DNA of 64,000 nt from Ruminococcus sp. YE71 (GTDB lineage Bacteria > Bacillota > Clostridia > Oscillospirales > Ruminococcaceae), in contig NZ_FPIR01000020.1 of the NCBI RefSeq assembly GCF_900119155.1, positions 1 through 64,000 on the forward strand. The letters run 5' to 3'. This document shows positions 21,581-29,349 of the stretch, piece by piece. The number at the start of each line of letters is the position of its first letter. Position 1 is the first letter of the stretch. Under the pieces are notes generated by a model. It had not been told where the DNA came from. It did no database searches and saw only the letters and a list, made by a program, of their open reading frames with translations. A program made the translations under genes and the position numbers.

Positions 21581-22588
21581 TCAGAAGACCACTCTGTTTC
21601 TGCCGCTTTCCTTTGCGGTATAGAGTTTCTCGTCTGCGGAGCTTATATTTTCTTCGATAGTCCTGTTGCTGTCGAATTCAGAAACGCCGAAGCTGAGGGT
21701 CAGCTTTATGTCGTTGCCCTCGGCGTGACATACCGACTCCATGATCTTGACGCGTATCTCTTCCGCCTTGTCGATGCAGGTCTGCTTGTCGGCGTCGGTC
21801 ATTATCATGACGAATTCCTCGCCGCCCCAGCGGTAGATGCCGTCGTTCTCGCCGCAGCAGGTGCCGAGGAGCGCCGCCGTATGCTTCAGCACCTCGTCGC
21901 CTGCGTTGTGACCGTAGGTGTCGTTGATGCGTTTGAACTTGTCTATATCGCAGATGAACAGGCTGAGCTTCTTGCCCGTCTCCACGAGCTTGAGATACCG
22001 TTTGGAGAAATCGCTGTAGAAGCCCATGCGGTTCTTGAGCTGAGTGAGCTTGTCGTGGTGAGACTCATCGAGGAAGGTCTCCGACTCCAGCGCTATGCCG
22101 CAGATGACCGCCGCCAGGGACAGCCTGCGCACATCCTCGTCGCCGAACTTTCCGTCGCTGCCCAGCTTGTTTATCGCCTGATACGCGCCGATGAACTCGC
22201 CGTTCACGTCAGCGACGGGCATGACGAGTATCGACTTTGTGACGTAGCCCGTTTTCTTGTCCACCGCCGAGTTGAAGTCGGGGTCGCTGTAGGGGTCGTT
22301 GGTGATGATGACGCGCTTTTCGGCAAGCGCCTTCCCGACGAGACCCGTGTTGTCGGGTATGATTATCTTATCCGCGCCGACAGCGGCGGCAGTCCACAGG
22401 GTGTGGTTGCGCTTGTCCCACTTCCAGAAGCTCGTCCTGTCAGATTCGGAAAGCGTTTTGCCGAGACGGGTTATGTACTCGAAAACCTTTGTGTGGTCGG
22501 TATCGCTCACATCGTCGGACATATCCTTGTATATTTCCTCACTAACGGAGAATATCTCCGAAAGCATTCTTTCGTGGTCTGTAGGCAT
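21581..22588 (-). CDS. GAF-GGDEF diguanylate cyclase
   Basis: 335 residues. An N-terminal GAF-like sensor (about 25-165, LVGKALAEKRVIITNDPYSD) precedes a GGDEF domain (about 175-335). The active-site motif is RWGGEEF, so synthesis of cyclic di-GMP is likely; no RxxD inhibitory site is seen five residues before it. AAGGAGG at 22597-22603 selects the ATG at 22588. No membrane segment, so a soluble sensor for a cytoplasmic ligand. Confidence 0.88.
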   Translation of the reverse strand: MPTDHERMLSEIFSVSEEIYKDMSDDVSDTDHTKVFEYITRLGKTLSESDRTSFWKWDKRNHTLWTAAAVGADKIIIPDNTGLVGKALAEKRVIITNDPYSDPDFNSAVDKKTGYVTKSILVMPVADVNGEFIGAYQAINKLGSDGKFGDEDVRRLSLAAVICGIALESETFLDESHHDKLTQLKNRMGFYSDFSKRYLKLVETGKKLSLFICDIDKFKRINDTYGHNAGDEVLKHTAALLGTCCGENDGIYRWGGEEFVMIMTDADKQTCIDKAEEIRVKIMESVCHAEGNDIKLTLSFGVSEFDSNRTIEENISSADEKLYTAKESGRNRVVF

Positions 22589-22628
22589 AGCGTGTTCCTC
22601 CTTAAATAGTGACAATACGTCTCAGTTT

Positions 22629-22657
22629 ATTATACCACAATTGCTTACGGTTTTCAA
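22629..22657 (-). promoter_or_regulatory. Sigma-A promoter of the GGDEF-MBL operon
   Basis: Minus strand TTGAAA (22652-22657), 17 bases, TATAAT (22629-22634). Confidence 0.75.
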
Positions 22658-22719
22658 GGTCAAAAAATAAATTTTTTGTGCATAACGCCCAGTGCGCCGA
22701 CTGCAGAAAAATGCTGTCC

Positions 22720-23157
22720 TCACAGCTCCTTTTCCATGCGTATGCAGTCGAAGGTATCACCGTGTATCACGGTGCTGTCGGTCACGGTATAGCCGAGCTT
22801 TTCGTAGAATCCCACCGCAACGTCGCGGCTCTCGATGACCGCGGTCTTTGCCCCCAGTTCACCGAGCCACGCTTCGGCTTCGAGTATGACGCGCCGTCCG
22901 AGACCTTTGCCGCGGTATTCGGGCAGGACTACCACCCTGCCTATCATCGCGCTCCCTTCGCCGATGGGGAAGAAGCGGCAGGTCGCCACGGGAAAATCAC
23001 TGTCGGTGAGGACTATGTATTTCGTGTCGGGGGCGTCATGCTCGTCGAACTCGCGCCGCAGGGTGATGCCATGCTGTTTCGCCATGCCCTGTATGCGCAC
23101 GTAATATGCGCCTGCCTGCTGCCACGTTTCGGTGGCTCTTATTACCTGTATATCCAT
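22720..23157 (-). CDS. GNAT family N-acetyltransferase
   Basis: 145 residues. The acetyl-CoA loop is VVVLPEYRGKGLGRRV (about 90-105), followed by the ESRDVAVGFYEKLGY end typical of GNAT proteins of the ElaA/PhnO type. Substrate unknown. The ATG at 23157 lies one base after the stop of the P1 peptidase, with AGAGGTGA as ribosome site, so translation is coupled. Confidence 0.85.
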   Translation of the reverse strand: MDIQVIRATETWQQAGAYYVRIQGMAKQHGITLRREFDEHDAPDTKYIVLTDSDFPVATCRFFPIGEGSAMIGRVVVLPEYRGKGLGRRVILEAEAWLGELGAKTAVIESRDVAVGFYEKLGYTVTDSTVIHGDTFDCIRMEKEL

Positions 23158-23158
23158 T

Positions 23159-24127
23159 TCATTCACCTCTTACCGAAGCTGCCGAGGGGATGCCGAAAGC
23201 GCTCTCGGCACTCTCCACGGCGCAGATTATCGCACGGCTGACCACCTCGGCGGCAAGGGTGCCCACCACGTCCATATCGGCTTTTACGTCGCCGACCGAC
23301 AGCGCGTAAAGGCTGTCACCGTCCGCTGACGTGTGTACGGGGTCAACCGACCTTGCGAGACCGTCATGCGCCATGCCCGCTATCTTGCAGAGCTGCGTCT
23401 TGCCGAAATACGCGTTGGTGATGACAGCCCCGATCGTGGTGTTCCCGACGAACCTGTTCTCCACCGCCTGCGTCCTCAGCTTCATCAGCTCGGAAGTCCT
23501 GCGGAAGCCTGTTTTTTCTTCGTTCAGCAGGCCTGCTATCTGCCTGCCCGTCTCAAAGTCGAAAATGTCGCCGAGTGCGTTCAGCACCACAACCGCCCCC
23601 ACCTGAAGCTCACCGACCTGCATGGCGAAGCTGCCGATGCCCGTCTTTGTGCAGTGATCCATACCGCAGAATTTCCCCACCGTCGCTCCGCAGCCTGCGC
23701 CGTAATTGCCGTCGCGGTAGTTCGGGGATTCGAGGGCGAGCTGTGCTGCACGCCGTCCCATGTTCCTGTCGGGGCGGATGTCCTTTCTGCCGACGGTGAG
23801 GTCGAAGATATCCGACTGCACCACCAGCGGGACTTTCGTCACTCCCACATCGTAGCCGATGTCCTGCTCTTCGAGATACTCCATCACGCCGTCCGCAGCC
23901 GCGAGCCCGAAGGCGCTGCCGCCGCCCAGCACTACAGCGTGTATTGCCTGCGCCGACATCAGCGGGTCGAGGAGCGTGGTCTCCCTCGAAGCGGGGCCGC
24001 CGCCGCGCACGTCAACTCCTGCCCTCATTCCGTCTCTGCCGACGATGACGGTGCAGCCAGTGCCTGCCTCGGCGTCTTCGAGCTGTCCTATGGCTATGCC
24101 TTGTATATCGGTTATCGGGATATTCAT
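23159..24127 (-). CDS. P1 family peptidase (DmpA/NylC type)
   Basis: 322 residues. These N-terminal-nucleophile hydrolases (S58/T5-like) cleave themselves and then act as aminopeptidases or amidases. The expected self-cleavage site is Asn229-Thr230 in GNTTIGAVITNA, and VLGGGSAFGLAAADGVM is the family's glycine loop. ATG 24127 is chosen because AGGAGGTG lies 7-8 bases upstream; a GTG at 24136 overlaps that site. Confidence 0.88.
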   Translation of the reverse strand: MNIPITDIQGIAIGQLEDAEAGTGCTVIVGRDGMRAGVDVRGGGPASRETTLLDPLMSAQAIHAVVLGGGSAFGLAAADGVMEYLEEQDIGYDVGVTKVPLVVQSDIFDLTVGRKDIRPDRNMGRRAAQLALESPNYRDGNYGAGCGATVGKFCGMDHCTKTGIGSFAMQVGELQVGAVVVLNALGDIFDFETGRQIAGLLNEEKTGFRRTSELMKLRTQAVENRFVGNTTIGAVITNAYFGKTQLCKIAGMAHDGLARSVDPVHTSADGDSLYALSVGDVKADMDVVGTLAAEVVSRAIICAVESAESAFGIPSAASVRGE

Positions 24128-24156
24128 CGGATGCACCTCCTGTTATGGTTGTGTTT

Positions 24157-24185
24157 AGTATACCACATTTCGGGGAAATATTCAA
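24157..24185 (-). promoter_or_regulatory. Sigma-A promoter of the P1 peptidase-GNAT operon
   Basis: Minus strand TTGAAT (24180-24185), 17 bases, TATACT (24157-24162). The bases before the -10 are TGTGG, also seen before several other -10 boxes here. Confidence 0.72.
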
Positions 24186-24318
24186 TAGCGGAAAGTCCTC
24201 AGATGAGCATGAGCGCGGCAGTCATCCGCCCCGAAGAACGGACGAAACACTCTTCGTGACAATGCACAAAGCGAGTGGGATTTTTGATCGCTCACCTGTA
24301 TAATTTGGAAAGTGGAAA

Positions 24319-24336
24319 ATTGAAAACGTTTTCAAT
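24319..24336. promoter_or_regulatory. Operator palindrome (CcpA/LacI-family type)
   Basis: A perfect 18-base palindrome ATTGAAAACGTTTTCAAT. Its core TGAAAACGTTTTCA fits the cre consensus of CcpA-like regulators and general LacI-family operators with central CG. It lies about 80 bases upstream of the -35 box of the condensation-protein operon. Upstream position could mean activation or control of another start site. Confidence 0.6.
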
Positions 24337-24412
24337 TGACTGCAATATGCCCATTTATGAATGGATTTTGTGTTGTTTTCTGACATAATATGACGAAATA
24401 TAGCAAAATATC

Positions 24413-24441
24413 TTGATTTTTTTACCAAACTATGCTAAAAT
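24413..24441 (+). promoter_or_regulatory. Sigma-A promoter of the C-T-A operon
   Basis: TTGATT (24413-24418), 17 bases, TAAAAT (24436-24441); GGGGGAA ribosome site at 24483-24489. Confidence 0.7.
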
Positions 24442-24494
24442 ATAATTTAGGTAAATTGATTTAGCGCTCAGCAACAAAATTATGGGGGAACTGT

Positions 24495-25883
24495 ATGAAG
24501 AAATTATATTCGTTGACAGCGGCGCAGAATATGCATTATCAGTGGATAAAAGAGTACAAGACACAGCAGGTGTCGGGACTCAGCATAGTTGCGGCATTCA
24601 AGGCTGACATCGACGTGGATGTGCTGAAAAAGAGCATCGCACTGGAGATGGAAAGATACTCCTGCCTCAGGCTCCGCTTCACCGCACCCGATGAAAACGG
24701 CGAGATAAAACAGTACATCGCCGACTGTGGGGATGAGGACTTCGAGGAACGCGACCTGACGGGAATGACCATGCAGGAAGCCAACGATACCATGCAGCAG
24801 TGGGCTTACGAGACTTTCGACGGCGACGATATCCCGATGTGTGAGTTCCGCATCGTAAAGCTCCCCGAGGGCTACACGGGATTCTTCGTACATATGGATC
24901 ACAGACTCAACGACTCGGTGGGCGTGGCGGTCATGGCTACCGACATCATGGGCGTTTACAAGCACCTGAAATACGGCACCGAGATGCCCGCACCCCTCGC
25001 GGATTTCGAGAAGGTGCTGGTCAGCGATCTTGAGAAGGCCGCGAATCAGAAGCGCCTTGCAAAGGCGAAGCGTTTCTGGGACGAACAGCTCGACGAACTG
25101 GGCGAGCCGCTCTATTCGGATATACAGGGTACTTCGGTGCTCGAAGAAGCACGAAGAAAGCACAACGACCCTGATCTCCGCGCAGGCGACATCGAACGCA
25201 AGGAGCTTTTCGTGGCGGTAAAGGACTACCAGCTTGAGGTAGACAGTATGCAGAGGGCTATAAACTTCTGCCTTTACAATCAGATATCACCTACGAACCT
25301 CATACTGCTCGTCATCAGGACTTATCTGTCGAAGATGAACGGCGGTCAGGAGGATATAACCATCGAGAATTTCATATCGCGCCGCTCCACGCAGGACGAG
25401 CTGACCTCGGGAGGGAGCCGCGTGCTCTGCTTCCCGTGCAGAACGGTCATCTCGGGCGATACGACATTCATCGACGCGGCAAGGATGATACAGAATCATC
25501 AGAACCGCATATATATGTACTCGGGATACGACCCCGAATTCATCCGTCAGGAGATGAAGAGGCGCTACAACACGCCCGACGACACTACATACGTCAGCGT
25601 GTACCTCACCTATCAGCCGCCGATGAATACCAGCGACCTCGACCCGAATTCGGAACAGCTCCCCATTTACGTCAAGTGGTTCGCAAACGGCGCGGCTACA
25701 AAGAAGATGTACCTCACCGTATCGCATCTGCCCGACAGAAAGCTCAATTTCTCCTATCACTACCAGACGGCACACCTCACCGAGAAGGACGCTGAGCTTA
25801 TGTACTACTACATGATGCGCATACTGTTCAGAGGAATAGAAGATCCCGGAAGGACCATCTCCGAGATCATAGATATGGTCTGA
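24495..25883 (+). CDS. Stand-alone condensation-domain-like acyltransferase
   Basis: 462 residues. The sequence has the layout of a single NRPS condensation / acyltransferase domain: two halves, with a catalytic-type motif HMDHRLNDS (His136, Asp140). The canonical motif is HHxxxDG, so the second His and the Asp are kept while the first His is Met-Asp and the Gly is Ser. No carrier or adenylation domain is fused; these are separate genes downstream (26348 and 26611). It could join an acyl or aminoacyl group held on the carrier to an amine or alcohol. Product unknown. Confidence 0.75.
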   Translation: MKKLYSLTAAQNMHYQWIKEYKTQQVSGLSIVAAFKADIDVDVLKKSIALEMERYSCLRLRFTAPDENGEIKQYIADCGDEDFEERDLTGMTMQEANDTMQQWAYETFDGDDIPMCEFRIVKLPEGYTGFFVHMDHRLNDSVGVAVMATDIMGVYKHLKYGTEMPAPLADFEKVLVSDLEKAANQKRLAKAKRFWDEQLDELGEPLYSDIQGTSVLEEARRKHNDPDLRAGDIERKELFVAVKDYQLEVDSMQRAINFCLYNQISPTNLILLVIRTYLSKMNGGQEDITIENFISRRSTQDELTSGGSRVLCFPCRTVISGDTTFIDAARMIQNHQNRIYMYSGYDPEFIRQEMKRRYNTPDDTTYVSVYLTYQPPMNTSDLDPNSEQLPIYVKWFANGAATKKMYLTVSHLPDRKLNFSYHYQTAHLTEKDAELMYYYMMRILFRGIEDPGRTISEIIDMV

Positions 25884-25966
25884 TCTTTTTTTAGTAACAA
25901 AAGAGCAAAACGGAAATACCGCACATTCGGTGCGATATCATATACTTTTTATTTGGAGGCAATATT

Positions 25967-26209
25967 ATGAAGAAAACGAAGACTTGTCCGAAATGCGGCA
26001 GCCAGGATCTGACTCTGTTCAGATATGAGGGTTTCCCCAACGCTGAACACGAGAAGGATATCCACTACAACACCAGCATGATGATGGGCGTTATCAGCTT
26101 ACAGCGCTACATCTGCCACAACTGCGATTACTCGGAGGGCTGGATAGTTGAAGAGGATATCAGAACAGTCCTGAAGACCAAGCCTGCGAACTTAGAGGAG
26201 ATCGGCTGA
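25967..26209 (+). CDS. Small zinc-ribbon protein
   Basis: 80 residues with two zinc knuckles, CPKCGS near the N-terminus and CHNC near residue 50, separated by 40 residues. Such small ribbons bind protein or nucleic acid. An ATTTGGAGG ribosome site precedes it. It lies inside the biosynthetic operon, between the condensation protein and the carrier protein. Role unknown. Confidence 0.75.
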   Translation: MKKTKTCPKCGSQDLTLFRYEGFPNAEHEKDIHYNTSMMMGVISLQRYICHNCDYSEGWIVEEDIRTVLKTKPANLEEIG

Positions 26210-26254
26210 TCTGCACGAATGCAGGGGCTTTTCGGTAAATAAAACGACCATACA

Positions 26255-26296
26255 GTCGGCACCGTACAAATGTGTGACACTGATGTGCGGTGCCGA
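26255..26296 (+). promoter_or_regulatory. Hairpin upstream of the carrier-protein gene
   Basis: Stem TCGGCACCG / CGGTGCCGA, extended by a few pairs, with an 18-base interior loop, about 50 bases before the ACP start codon. No T run follows, so it is more likely a processing or mRNA-stability element than a terminator. Confidence 0.45.
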
Positions 26297-26347
26297 TTTG
26301 TGGATATACGCAAAATTATTGCATTATATTTGGGAGGAGTAAAAATT

Positions 26348-26587
26348 ATGGAAGCACAGTTCAAAGAGATCTTGTCAAACTACTGCTCGGTCGAGGCAGG
26401 GGACATCACCGATGAGATGAACCTCAGAAGCGACATCGGGCTCAGCTCGCTGGATCTGATGACCTTTCTCGGCGACCTTGAGGACGAGTTCGACATCGAG
26501 TTCGACTTCGGCGACAACGGTCAGAAGCTGACAGGCATCAACACCGTAGGCGACGCCATCGCACTGCTCAGAGAGTACATAGGCTGA
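26348..26587 (+). CDS. Acyl/peptidyl carrier protein
   Basis: 79 residues. The phosphopantetheine serine lies in DIGLSSLDLMTF, and the acidic composition and length are typical. ATG 26348 is used because GGGAGGAG is about 10 bases upstream and an earlier in-frame start has no ribosome site. It is set between a condensation-like protein and an AMP-forming ligase, so it most likely serves a dedicated pathway rather than general fatty acid synthesis. Confidence 0.88.
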   Translation: MEAQFKEILSNYCSVEAGDITDEMNLRSDIGLSSLDLMTFLGDLEDEFDIEFDFGDNGQKLTGINTVGDAIALLREYIG

Positions 26588-26610
26588 CCTTTGGGGAGGA
26601 AAAAGGAAAT

Positions 26611-28143
26611 ATGAAAAAGACGATCTTTACAATGTGGAAAAGATGCGGCGAACAGTACAAAGACCTTCCCGCAGTCCGCTGGCTGGTCAAGAAGGATGTT
26701 CACGAACTGAGCTACGGCGAGCTTGCCGCAAAGACCGCCGAGATCAGAAAGGGTCTTGCGGCGCTCAGTTTCGACCACAAGCATATCTCCATCATCGGAA
26801 CGAGCTCTATCGAGTGGATCAAGGCTTATATGTCGGTCGTTTCGAGCAGCAACGCGGCTGTTCCCCTCGACCCCGCTCTGCCTGCCGAGGATCTTATCGA
26901 CCTCGTGGCGCGTTCGGATTCCGAAGGCGTGTTCCTCGACAAGAAATTCGCGGCTCTTGCTGACGCTATTAAGGCAGGCTGCCCGAAGCTGAGACATCTC
27001 TGGATGCTCTCCGAGGAAAAGGAAGAGGGCGCCGAGACCATCGCTGACCTTATCGAAGCAGGCAAGGACACCCCCGAGGGCGAACCCCCTGCCGAGGACG
27101 ACGTTTCGATGATCGTGTTCACATCGGGTACTACGGGCAAGAGCAAGGGCGTTATGCTGACACAGAGCAACCTCTACTGCAACGTGGAAGCCATAGTATA
27201 CGACGAGCCGCCCGGAGTAGTGTTCCTGAGCGTGCTTCCCGTACATCACGCCTTCTGCCTGTCGATGGACTGGCTCAACGGTTTCTGGATGGGCGGCATA
27301 ATCTGCATCAACGACTCGCTGATGCACATGGTAAGGAACATGACCATCTTCAATCCCCACGTAATGCTGATGGTGCCGCTGATGCTGGAGACCATCTACA
27401 AGCGCGTGAAGGCGCTGGGCGACGGCGTTCCTCCCGAGATACTCGCGAAGAAGGTGTTCGGTCCGAACCTCACCAGGATATTCACTGGCGGTGCGCATCT
27501 TGAACCCTACTATATCGACGAGTTCGCGAAGTTCGGCATCGAGGTATATGAGGGCTACGGCATGAGCGAGTGCGCCCCTGTTATCACTTCCAACAAGGCA
27601 GGCGCATGGAAGCCGGGTTCTATCGGCAAGCCGCTGCCGAACGTTGAGGTGAAGTTCGAGGACGGCGAGATATGCGTCCGCGGAACGAGCGTCATGAAGG
27701 GTTACTACAACATGGAGACCGAGACCGAACAGACCCTCCGGGACGGCTGGCTGCACACGGGCGACAAGGGCTACATGGACGAGGACGGCTTCCTGTTCAT
27801 CAACGGCAGAGTCAAGAACCTCATCATCCTCTCCAACGGCGAGAACATCTCTCCCGAGGAGATAGAGGGCAAGCTGGCACTCAAGGAGTTTGTGGGCGAA
27901 GTCATCGTTACGGGCGAGGACAATCTGCTGACCGCACGCATCTATCCCGACCCTGACACGACTGAGGGCAAGACCGCCGAAGAGATACGCGCAGCTTTGC
28001 AGGCGATACTCGACGACTATAACAAGGATCAGCCTACCTACAAGCAGCTTTCGAGACTTGTCGTGAGGGAGAACCCCTTCTTCAAGAATTCCTCACGCAA
28101 GATAATCCGCACCGAGGTGCTGAGGGACGAACCTTTAGCATAA
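26611..28143 (+). CDS. AMP-forming acyl/aminoacyl ligase
   Basis: 510 residues of the ANL superfamily. Motifs in order: FTSGTTGKSKGVMLT (about 170), YEGYGMSECAP (about 313), HTGDKGYMDEDGFLFINGR (about 382-400) and the C-terminal lysine region NSSRKIIRTE (about 493-502). The sequence is closer in feel to long-chain acyl-CoA synthetases than to amino-acid adenylation domains, but the stand-alone ACP next door suggests that it loads that carrier. It starts 23 bases after the ACP. Confidence 0.87.
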   Translation: MKKTIFTMWKRCGEQYKDLPAVRWLVKKDVHELSYGELAAKTAEIRKGLAALSFDHKHISIIGTSSIEWIKAYMSVVSSSNAAVPLDPALPAEDLIDLVARSDSEGVFLDKKFAALADAIKAGCPKLRHLWMLSEEKEEGAETIADLIEAGKDTPEGEPPAEDDVSMIVFTSGTTGKSKGVMLTQSNLYCNVEAIVYDEPPGVVFLSVLPVHHAFCLSMDWLNGFWMGGIICINDSLMHMVRNMTIFNPHVMLMVPLMLETIYKRVKALGDGVPPEILAKKVFGPNLTRIFTGGAHLEPYYIDEFAKFGIEVYEGYGMSECAPVITSNKAGAWKPGSIGKPLPNVEVKFEDGEICVRGTSVMKGYYNMETETEQTLRDGWLHTGDKGYMDEDGFLFINGRVKNLIILSNGENISPEEIEGKLALKEFVGEVIVTGEDNLLTARIYPDPDTTEGKTAEEIRAALQAILDDYNKDQPTYKQLSRLVVRENPFFKNSSRKIIRTEVLRDEPLA

Positions 28144-28147
28144 GCAT

Positions 28148-29101
28148 ATGTACAGGATAACAGAACTTTCCGAAACGAGATACATTCACATCTCGGGCTC
28201 GGACGGACTGCCGCTCAGTGTGCTCCGCATCGAGCCCGAAGACCCTGCACGCATCAGGGGCATAGTCCAGATAGTTCACGGCAAGAACGAGCACAAGGGA
28301 CGCTACGCCGCGTTCATGCGGTATCTTGCCGCAAGGGGATACATCGCAGTCGCAAACGACCACCGCGGTCACGGCGAGAGCGTGCTGTCATCCGACGATC
28401 TGGGGTATTTCTACAAGGGCGGCGCTCACGCGCTGGTGGAAGATCTTCACGAGATAACTCTTGAAGTGAAGGACTACGCCGAAAAGAAGTGCGGGAAAAA
28501 GCTGCCCGTGACGATGCTGGGACACAGCATGGGTTCGCTGGCGGCGAGGTGCTATATCAGAAGGTTCGACGCGGATATCGACAAGCTGGTGATACTCGGC
28601 TGCCCGTCCAAGTCGAACATGGTGAGACAGGGCATAATGATGGTGAAGCTGTTGGAACTGGCAGAGGGCAAAAGAGCCCGTTCGCGGTTCGCAAAGCTGC
28701 TCATCATGGGCGTGTCCTACGAGTTCAGATTCAGAAAAGAGGGGCTGAGGAATTCGTGGACAAACACGGATTTCGATGCGGTCGTCGAACACAACAACGA
28801 CCCCCTGTGCAGATATAACTTCACGCTGGCAGGCTACGAGGAGATGCTGAAACTCGCAAGGCTCACCTACACGGGCGGTTTCAGACCCGATAACCCCGAT
28901 ATGCCTATCCGATTCTTCTCGGGAGCGGACGACCCCTGCGCCCTCTCGCGCAAAAAAATCGTTCAGGCAATACACTTCCTGCAAAGGAACGGCTACCGCA
29001 ACGTCCGCGGCAAGCTGTACGAAGGTATGCGCCACGACATCCTCCACGAGAAACAAAAGGTCCGCGTCTACCGCGACATCCTGAAATTCATCGGATCCTG
29101 A
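28148..29101 (+). CDS. Alpha/beta hydrolase, monoacylglycerol-lipase-like
   Basis: 317 residues. VQIVHGKNEHKGRY, NDHRGHGESV and the nucleophile elbow GHSMGS (Ser127) match the serine aminopeptidase S33 / lysophospholipase group; the Asp and His lie near SGADDPC and YEGMRHDIL. It starts 4 bases after the ligase gene, so it is translated with it. In such a pathway it may release the product from the carrier or trim it. Confidence 0.85.
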   Translation: MYRITELSETRYIHISGSDGLPLSVLRIEPEDPARIRGIVQIVHGKNEHKGRYAAFMRYLAARGYIAVANDHRGHGESVLSSDDLGYFYKGGAHALVEDLHEITLEVKDYAEKKCGKKLPVTMLGHSMGSLAARCYIRRFDADIDKLVILGCPSKSNMVRQGIMMVKLLELAEGKRARSRFAKLLIMGVSYEFRFRKEGLRNSWTNTDFDAVVEHNNDPLCRYNFTLAGYEEMLKLARLTYTGGFRPDNPDMPIRFFSGADDPCALSRKKIVQAIHFLQRNGYRNVRGKLYEGMRHDILHEKQKVRVYRDILKFIGS

Positions 29102-29105
29102 CCAT

Positions 29106-29140
29106 CCGCCGCACGACTCCAACGTCATGCGGCGGTTTTT
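29106..29140 (+). terminator. Terminator of the C-T-A operon
   Basis: CCGCCGCA / TGCGGCGG stem followed by TTTTT, 5 bases after the hydrolase stop. Confidence 0.88.
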
Positions 29141-29275
29141 GCTGGGGAAAACCCGCCTTAGCTTCGCACTTCCGCCTTTGCTTCGCACTTCCGCCTTAGC
29201 TTCGCACGGCCGCCTTAGCTTCGCACGTCCGCCTTTGCTTCGCACGGCTAGAAGAAAGGTTCTCCCCCAAGAAGT
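29141..29275. repeat. Five tandem 19-bp units inside a dispersed repeat
   Basis: Units of CCGCCTTAGCTTCGCACNN start at 29153, 29172, 29191, 29210 and 29229; the only internal variation is TTAG/TTTG and the last two bases. They are followed by CTAGAAGAAAGGTTCTCCCCC, the arm of the repeat seen at 6920 and 18470 in inverted orientation. Copy number differs between loci (5 here, 2 at 18494, 1 at 10150). Confidence 0.85.
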
Positions 29276-29349
29276 CCCGCACTCTTGAAATTTGAAAAAG
29301 AATATGATATAATAAATATATAAAGTATATGCATAAAGGAGGTGCGGCT

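Noticed and set aside
29153-29247. CRISPR array from the 19-bp repeats
   Set aside because: Units are directly adjacent without spacers and the same unit occurs singly inside other dispersed repeats.
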